DNA of 64,000 bases. Origin: Streptomyces sp. NBC_01294 (GTDB lineage: Bacteria > Actinomycetota > Actinomycetes > Streptomycetales > Streptomycetaceae). Made by a program: the position numbers and the translations under genes. The notes beneath the pieces are model-generated. The model was not told the origin of the DNA and searched no databases. It saw only the letters and a program-made list of their open reading frames with translations. The DNA is taken from the NCBI RefSeq assembly GCF_035917235.1, contig NZ_CP108423.1, positions 3,909,001-3,973,000 of the forward strand, in the 5' to 3' direction. Below, piece by piece: positions 58,338 through 64,000 of the stretch. The first letter of the stretch is position 1; every line of letters begins with the position of its first letter.

Positions 58338-61198
58338 CCTCCTCGCTCCAAGGCTGGTACCACTCCTGGGTCGCGGCGCTGCGCATAGCCCGCCGCGACG
58401 CCTGGCGCGCCAAGGGCCGCAGCTCCCTCGTCCTCGCGATGATCGCCCTGCCGATCGTCGGGGTGAGCGCCGCCGACCTCACGCTGCGCAGCGCCGAACT
58501 CTCCCCCGAGCAGTCCGTCACCCGCCTGATGGGGGCCGCGGACGCCCGGGTGAACGCCACCGGCATCACCAAGGGCATCTACCAGAAGCCCGACGGCTCG
58601 GGCTACTCGCCCGTCGGCGGCTACGACGCCTACGACGGCCCGTCGATGCCGGGCGGCAAGCGGCCCGACCTGGACCTGTCCGCGTTCCCGGCCGGGACGC
58701 AGGTCCTCAAGGACTCCGGCGGCTACGGCAAGGTCCGTACCGCACACGGGCTGCTCGACACCGAGCTGCGCGAGATCGACACGCACCACCCGCTGGCGGC
58801 CGGCCTGATCACGCTCGACCGCGGCAGGCTGCCCGAGGGCGCGGGCGAGGTCATCGCCACCACCGCGTTCCTGAAGAACTCCGGCCTCTTCGTCGGCTCC
58901 TCGGTCACCCCGCGCGGCGCGAACTCCTCGTACAAGATCGTCGGTGCGTACGAACTTCCCAGCCACCTCGGCCGCGAGGAGCTCATCGCCCCGCCCGGGA
59001 CCCTGATCGAGCCGCTCAACCAGCTGCTCCAGGCCTCCGGGGCACGCGAGGTGCGGGGCGATGACGCGTACCTGGTCAAGGTCGGCGGCGACGGAATCAC
59101 GTGGGACGAGGTCAAGGCGGCCAACGCCAAGGGCGTGGTCGTCCTGTCCCGCGCCGTCCTCATCGACCCGCCCGCCGACTCCGAGGTGCCCCTCTACAAG
59201 CAGGACCCCTACTTCCGGACCGACATGAGCGGGGGCAACACCGCGGAAATGGCCGTCCTGGCCACCGTCGTGGGCCTCGCCATGCTGGAGATCTGCCTGC
59301 TCGCCGGACCGGCCTTCGCGGTCGGCGCCCGGCGCTCGCGCCGCCAGCTCGGCCTGGTCGGCGCCAACGGCGGCGACCGGCGCCACATCCGCTCCATCGT
59401 GCTCTCCGGCGGCCTGGTCATCGGCGCCGCGGCCGCCGTCGTCGGCACCGCGATCGGCGTCGTGCTCACCGTCGCGCTCCGCCCGGTGCTGGAGGAACAG
59501 CTCGGCAACCGCTTCGGCGGCCTCGACTTCCGCCCGGTGGAGCTGGCCGGCATCGCCCTGCTCGCCGTCGTGACCGGACTGCTGTCCGCGATCGTCCCGG
59601 CGATCACCGCGTCGCGCCAGACCGTACTGGCCTCGCTGACCGGCCGCCGCGGGGTGCGCCGCGCCAACCGGGTGCTGCCGGTCATCGGCCTGCTCGCCGT
59701 CGCCGCCGGTGCCGCGATCGCCCTGTACGGCAGCGCGTCCGAGATGGGCTCCGCCGTCGTGGCGGGCGGCAGCGCCCTCGCCGAGCTCGGCATCGTCGCC
59801 CTCACCCCGGTCCTGGTCGGCCTGTTCGGGCGGCTCGGGCGGTGGCTGCCGCTGTCGCCGCGGCTCGCGCTGCGCGACGCCGTGCGCAACCGGGGGCGTA
59901 CGGCGCCCGCCGTGGCCGCCGTACTGGCCGCCGTCGCCGGCACCGTCGCCGTGGCCACATACGAGCACAGCCGGGACGTGCAGATGCGCCACGAGTACGT
60001 GGCCGACCTGCCGCACGGCACCGGCCTGCTGGAGACCACCGAGAACGACGCCTACAAGGAGGTGCCCGCGCTGCGGGAGGCCCTCGCCAAGGACCTGCCG
60101 CTGGCGCTGCGGGCGGACGTCGACCGGCTGGTCGTCGGCAAGCCCACCTGCGACACCTTCTCGGCCGAACCCGGCTGCGGCCGGGTCGAGATCATCAAAC
60201 CCAAGGACCAGCGCTGCCCTCTCTACGAGAACCCCAAGGGCCCCGACGCCTTCGGTGAGGCGGAGACGCGGCAACTGCGCCAGGACTGGCGCTGCCAGGA
60301 GCCCCGGCGCGGCACCCAGCACGCCACCGTCGTCGCCGACGAGAAGCTGCTGACCGTCCTGGCGGTCACCGACCCGGGCACCGTGTCCGCGCTCAAGGCG
60401 GGCAAGCCCGTCGCCTTCGACAAGCGGCAGGTCAAGGACGGCAAGCTCACCCTGCGGGTCGTCAGCGGCCCGGAGGGGGCCAACGTCTTCCAGGGGTTGG
60501 GCCAGGAGCTTCCCGGCGAGGACAAGGTCATCGCCGTCCACCTGGCGCCCGAGAGCGTCGAGGGCTGGGGCATCCAGCTGATCCTGCCGCCCGCAGCGGT
60601 CAAGGCCGCCGGGCTGGCCACCGCGCCGTCCGGCTCGTACTTCAGCACCGACGGGGCGGTCGCCAGCGAGCAACGGCAGAAGCTGGCCGGGGAGATCGAC
60701 CGGATGGGCGTGGAGGCCTCCCTGCGCATCGAGGCCGGCTACCAGGGCAACGACGACCTGGTCCTGCTCGCCCTCACCGTCTTCGCGGGCCTGGTCACCA
60801 TCGGCGCGGCCGGCATCGCCACCGGGCTCGCCCAGGCGGACGCCGAGGCCGATCTGAAGACCCTGTCCGCGGTGGGCGCGGCGCCGCGCGTGCGGCGGAC
60901 GCTGAGCGGCTTCCAGTGCGGGGTGGTGGCCCTGATGGGCGTCGTCCTGGGCTCGGCGGCCGGGATCCTGCCGGCGGTCGGGCTGCGGCTCACCCAGCGG
61001 CGGGAACTGGAACGGCTCACCGAGAACTCCGCCACCGAGGGCTACCTGTCATCGGCCGACTCCGTGCCCTACGTGCCGATCGCCGTGCCGTGGGAGACCC
61101 TCGGCGCGCTGATCATCGTGGTCCCGCTGGGCGCGGCACTGCTGGCGGCGCTGGTCACCCGCTCCAGCGGGGCGCTGGCGCGCCGCGCGGCGGGCTGA
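58334..61198 (+). CDS. Large FtsX-type ABC permease
   Basis: A 954-aa permease with an N-terminal helix near residues 30-50 (SSLVLAMIALPIVGVSAADL), a first extracellular domain, a FtsX membrane unit (about 305-430), a further pair of helices near 450-540, a second extracellular domain with CDTFSAEPGC-type cysteines, and a C-terminal FtsX unit (about 810-945). Such double-FtsX permeases pair with a LolD-type ATPase in Streptomyces and work in antimicrobial peptide resistance, signalling or wall processing. GTGA overlap with the ATPase gene. Confidence 0.9.
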
Positions 61199-61203
61199 TG
61201 TCG

Positions 61204-61243
61204 GTGCCCCCGTACAGGTTGGATCACGCCTGTACGGGGGCAC
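61204..61243 (+). terminator. Hairpin terminator of the PadR-ABC operon
   Basis: Perfect 15-bp stem GTGCCCCCGTACAGG / CCTGTACGGGGGCAC with a 10-base loop, six bases after the permease stop codon. Confidence 0.85.
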
Positions 61244-61280
61244 ACCGTGTGAGAGCGAAGGTGTGCGAGAGAATGACGGC

Positions 61281-61820
61281 ATGGAGATGCCGAGGAGTGA
61301 ACGGTCGCAGGACAGTCCCCCGCACGTCCTGATCGTGGGACAGGACGGGACGGCGGTCGGCGACGCCGATGACGAGTCGCGCGAGGTCCCGGTGACGGAG
61401 ATGGTCGAACAGCCCGCCAAGGTCATGCGGATCGGCAGCATGATCAAGCAACTCCTGGAAGAGGTACGTGCCGCGCCTCTCGACGAGGCGAGCCGGGTCC
61501 GGCTCAAGGACATCCATGCCGCCTCGGTGAAGGAGCTGGAGGACGGCCTGGCCCCGGAACTCGTGGAGGAACTGGAGCGCCTGTCGCTGCCGTTCACCGA
61601 GGAGGCCATTCCCTCCGAGGCCGAACTGCGCATTGCCCAGGCCCAGTTGGTGGGCTGGCTGGAGGGCCTCTTCCACGGCATCCAGACGGCCCTGTTCGCG
61701 CAGCAGATGGCGGCGCGGGCCCAACTGGAACAGATGCGCCGCGCCCTCCCGCCGGGCGGCCCCCACGACGACGACGAAGACGGCGGCCACGGCGCAATCC
61801 GCTCGGGCCCCTACCTCTAG
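61281..61820 (+). CDS. bpa: Bacterial proteasome activator Bpa (PafE)
   Basis: About 179 aa. Bpa forms an ATP-independent ring on the 20S proteasome and opens its gate for unfolded or stress-related substrates. Hallmarks: HVLIVGQDG at the N-terminus, a four-helix core (MVEQPAKVMRIGSMIKQLLEEVRAAPLDEAS, ERLSLPFTEEAIPSEAELRIAQAQLVGWLEGLFHGIQTALFAQQM) and the C-terminal GPYL, equivalent to the gate-opening GQYL of Mycobacterium. ATG 61281 is chosen; GTG 61263 is in frame. Proteasome genes are not in the window. Confidence 0.9.
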   Translation: MEMPRSERSQDSPPHVLIVGQDGTAVGDADDESREVPVTEMVEQPAKVMRIGSMIKQLLEEVRAAPLDEASRVRLKDIHAASVKELEDGLAPELVEELERLSLPFTEEAIPSEAELRIAQAQLVGWLEGLFHGIQTALFAQQMAARAQLEQMRRALPPGGPHDDDEDGGHGAIRSGPYL

Positions 61821-61841
61821 CCCCCGGCGGTCGGCAGACGA

Positions 61842-61878
61842 AGGCGGGCCCGGATGCCCTGCGCATCCGGACCCGCCT
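61842..61878 (+). terminator. Hairpin terminator after bpa
   Basis: Sixteen-base arms AGGCGGGCCCGGATGC / GCATCCGGACCCGCCT with one mismatch and a five-base loop. Confidence 0.8.
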
Positions 61879-61888
61879 CTCACCATCC

Positions 61889-62084
61889 AGCCCCGCCGGC
61901 GTTTGAGGCGATCTTTCAGCCCCGCCGCACCAACCCAGCCCCGCCGGCGCTTGAGGCGCGGGGTCCGGGGCGGAGCCCCGATCTTCGAGCCCCGCCGGCG
62001 CTTGAGGCGCGGGGTCCGGGGCGGAGCCCCGATCTTTGAGCCCCGCCGGCGATTGAGGCGCGGGGTACGGGGCGGGGCCCCGGC
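61889..62084. repeat. Array of the dispersed CAGCCCCGCCGGCG repeat
   Basis: Two full 51-base copies (61937-61987 and 61988-62038) and a third truncated copy (62039 to about 62084) follow two shorter fragments (from 61889 and 61918). Each full unit contains AGCCCCGCCGGCG-CTTGAGGCG and a GGGGTCC...GGAGCCCC hairpin. The same family occurs at 31531-31579. It fills the 330-base gap between bpa and mobA, which holds no gene. Confidence 0.85.
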
Positions 62085-62150
62085 AGCCGGGAGAAGCCAC
62101 CGGTAAGTGGGGCTCCCCGCAGGGGACATGCTCGACGCATACTCTGGGGC

Positions 62151-63089
62151 ATGAGCTACGACGCGATCGTGCTGGCCGGCGGTGCCGCGCAGCGACTCGG
62201 CGGGGTGGACAAGCCCGCGCTGAGCGTCGGCGGCCGCGCCCTCCTCGACCGCGTCCTCGACGCCTGCCCGGACGCCCGGACCACCATCGTGGTCGGCTCC
62301 CGCCGCCCCACCGCCCGCCCGGTCCGCTGGACCCGCGAGGACCCGCCCGGCGGCGGCCCGGTGGCCGCGCTGGACGCCGGACTGCGCCAGACCACCGCCG
62401 AGCTGGTCCTCGTCCTCTCCGCAGACCTGCCCTTCCTCGACCGGGACACCGTACGGACCCTGCTGAACCCGCCCGGCGCGGGCGGCGCGGGCGGCACGGG
62501 CGGCACGGCCGGCACGGGCGGCGCACCCGGCACGGACACCGCACCCGGCACCGACGGCGCGATGCTCCAGGACCCCGACGGCCGCGACCAGCCCCTGGTC
62601 GCCGCCTACCGGGCCGAACCCCTGCGCCGCGAGATCGCCCTGCTCGCCGCCGAACACGGCAACCTGACCGGGCTCCCGCTCCGCGCGCTCACCGCCGAAC
62701 TCGACCTCGCCCGCGTCACGACGCAGCCGCTCGCCTCCTTCGACTGCGACACCTGGGACGATCTCGCCGCCGCCCGCGCCCGGATCAGGGAGCATGGAAC
62801 CGTGCTGGACCAATGGATCACCGCCGTCAAGAACGAGCTGGGCGTCGACCTCGCCGTCGACACCAAGACCCTGCTCGACCTCGCCCGCGACGCCGCCCAC
62901 GGCGTCGCCCGGCCCGCCGCCCCGCTGACCACCTTCCTGGTCGGCTACGCGGCCGCCCAGGCCGCCGCCACCGGCGCCGACCCCGCCCAGGCCGTCGCCG
63001 AAGCCTCCCGCAAGGCGGCCGACCTGGCGCTGCGCTGGGCCGCCGAGGCCGAGGCCGACGATGCCGCCGAACAGAACGGCTCCGGATGA
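62151..63089 (+). CDS. mobA: MobA-like molybdenum cofactor guanylyltransferase fused to DUF6457-like domain
   Basis: A 312-aa protein. Residues 1-200 are a nucleotidyltransferase of the MobA type: LAGGAAQRLGGVDKPAL, LSADLPFL and FDCDTWDDLAAAR. A Gly/Thr repeat linker lies at about 103-122. The C-terminal 90 residues (LDQWITAVKNELGVDLAVDTKTLLDLARDAAHGVARPAAPL) match the DUF6457 domain found alone or fused to MobA in actinobacteria. MobA makes the guanine dinucleotide form of the cofactor. ATGA overlap with moeA. Confidence 0.88.
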   Translation: MSYDAIVLAGGAAQRLGGVDKPALSVGGRALLDRVLDACPDARTTIVVGSRRPTARPVRWTREDPPGGGPVAALDAGLRQTTAELVLVLSADLPFLDRDTVRTLLNPPGAGGAGGTGGTAGTGGAPGTDTAPGTDGAMLQDPDGRDQPLVAAYRAEPLRREIALLAAEHGNLTGLPLRALTAELDLARVTTQPLASFDCDTWDDLAAARARIREHGTVLDQWITAVKNELGVDLAVDTKTLLDLARDAAHGVARPAAPLTTFLVGYAAAQAAATGADPAQAVAEASRKAADLALRWAAEAEADDAAEQNGSG

Positions 63090-64000
63090 CCCCCACGAAC
63101 TCCGCCGACCAGGCCCTGGACGAGGCCCTGGCCCTGGTCAGCCGCGCCCCCGAGGGCGGCGGCGCGGGCGGACACCGTGCCGTGGACTGGCAGCGGGCCC
63201 GGGACGCCGCCGTGCACGCCGGGGCCGCGGTGCGGCCCCGTACGCACCGGGTCCCCCTCGCGGACGCCCTCGGCGAGGTACTGGCCGTCTCCCTGGAGGC
63301 GCTCACCGACCTGCCGTCCTTCGACACCTCCGCCATGGACGGCTGGGCCGTCGCCGGCCCGGGCCCCTGGAGCATGCGCAGCGGCGGCGGCGTCCTGGCC
63401 GGCTCGGACCGGCCGGAGCCGCTCGCCGACGGCGAGGCCGTACGGATCGCCACCGGCGCCCGGATCCCCGCCGACACCACGGCTGTCATCCGCAGCGAGC
63501 ACTGCCGTGAGGCCGGCACCCAGCTCTTCGCCGACCGGGCCGTCCTCACCGGCCAGGACATCCGCCCGCGCGGGCAGGAGTGCCGCTCCGGCGACCTGCT
63601 GCTGCCCGCCGGCTCCCTGGTCACCCCGGCCGTGCTCGGGCTCGCCGCGGCCGCCGGGTACGACGAGCTGGCCACCCGGCCGCGCCCCCGCGTGGAGATC
63701 CTGGTGCTCGGCGACGAGCTGCTCACCGAGGGCCTCCCGCACGACGGGCTGATCCGCGACGCCCTCAGCCCCATGCTCGGGCCCTGGCTCACCCGCCTCG
63801 GCGCCGAGGTCGTCGGCACGCGCCGGCTCGGCGACGATCCGGCGGGCGCCGCGGCCCTGCTGGAGGCCGTCACCACGTCCACCGCAGACGTCCTCGTGAC
63901 CACCGGCGGCACCGCCTCCGGACCCGTCGACCACGTCCACCCCGTACTGCGCCAGGCCGACGCCGACCTGCTGGTCGACGGGGTCGCCGTACGCCCCGGC
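63086..64000 (+). CDS. moeA: Molybdopterin molybdotransferase MoeA (3' end outside window)
   Basis: The reading frame runs from the ATG at 63086 through the last base, 305 codons so far. MoeA inserts molybdate into adenylated molybdopterin. Features: LTDLPSFDTSAMDGWAV, AVRIATGARIPADTTAVIRSE, VEILVLGDELL, VVGTRRLGDDP and VLVTTGGTASGPVDHV. The N-terminus carries an Ala/Gly-rich extension. Overlap of ATG with the mobA stop (ATGA) shows an operon. Confidence 0.93.
   Translation, partial: MTPTNSADQALDEALALVSRAPEGGGAGGHRAVDWQRARDAAVHAGAAVRPRTHRVPLADALGEVLAVSLEALTDLPSFDTSAMDGWAVAGPGPWSMRSGGGVLAGSDRPEPLADGEAVRIATGARIPADTTAVIRSEHCREAGTQLFADRAVLTGQDIRPRGQECRSGDLLLPAGSLVTPAVLGLAAAAGYDELATRPRPRVEILVLGDELLTEGLPHDGLIRDALSPMLGPWLTRLGAEVVGTRRLGDDPAGAAALLEAVTTSTADVLVTTGGTASGPVDHVHPVLRQADADLLVDGVAVRPG

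Noticed and set aside
61889..62084. CRISPR array or IS element
   Set aside because: No spacers, no transposase; matches a dispersed Streptomyces intergenic hairpin repeat.

Overview
The window is chromosomal DNA of a Streptomyces or very close relative. Base composition is very GC-rich and codon third positions are almost all G or C. Typical families are present: WhiJ/AbaA-type XRE plus DUF397 pair, SpoIIE-family PP2C phosphatase, Hanks-type kinases, mycothiol-dependent enzymes, mycoredoxin-like glutaredoxin, Bpa proteasome activator and F420/PPOX flavoproteins. One TTA codon (bldA-type control) and two perfect parS sites (433-448, 11718-11731) are visible. The parS sites, together with aspS and a bkdABC operon, suggest the core chromosome arm near oriC. 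No rRNA, tRNA, CRISPR array, IS element or prophage was seen.

Left part (1-9.5 kb): end of a histidine kinase gene; a Tat-exported PhoX-type phosphatase preceded by a PHO box; a vWA protein with a long Ala/Glu-rich repeat; aspS; a PAS-GAF-PP2C-ATPase phosphatase carrying an in-frame palindromic repeat; and a decayed AI-2E family permease gene.

9.5-24 kb: a cell-envelope cluster (small secreted SH3-like protein, two lipoproteins, one with a TTA codon, MacA-like adaptor with a parS site at its start codon, MacB-like ATPase and permease); pirin and an ArsR-type regulator; an SseB-like protein; a WhiJ/AbaA-like regulatory group; a large FadE-type acyl-CoA dehydrogenase behind tandem dyads; an uncharacterised protein built of two Cys/His modules; and an M18 aminopeptidase.

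24-47 kb: accessory and housekeeping genes. These include a thioredoxin-NHL protein whose active-site codons form an AT-rich island, Uma2 nuclease-like protein, ATP-grasp, LURP-one, nitrilase, mycothiol enzyme, a GntR-MFS-AraC operon, a papain-family protease with a beta-propeller tail followed by a chagasin-like inhibitor, a glutaredoxin, a DUF1266 protein, a large secreted beta-helix/PKD protein, and a four-gene operon containing two Imm50-like immunity-type proteins without an obvious toxin.

47-64 kb: bkdABC (branched-chain 2-oxoacid dehydrogenase) divergent from an orphan NarL-type response regulator; a PPOX protein; two divergent Ser/Thr kinase genes; a PadR-ABC-permease operon with an operator over the PadR start codon; bpa; an array of a dispersed Streptomyces repeat; and a mobA-moeA molybdenum cofactor operon that runs off the right edge.

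All coordinates and motifs were read by eye. Family assignments come from recognising motifs, and no database search was run.
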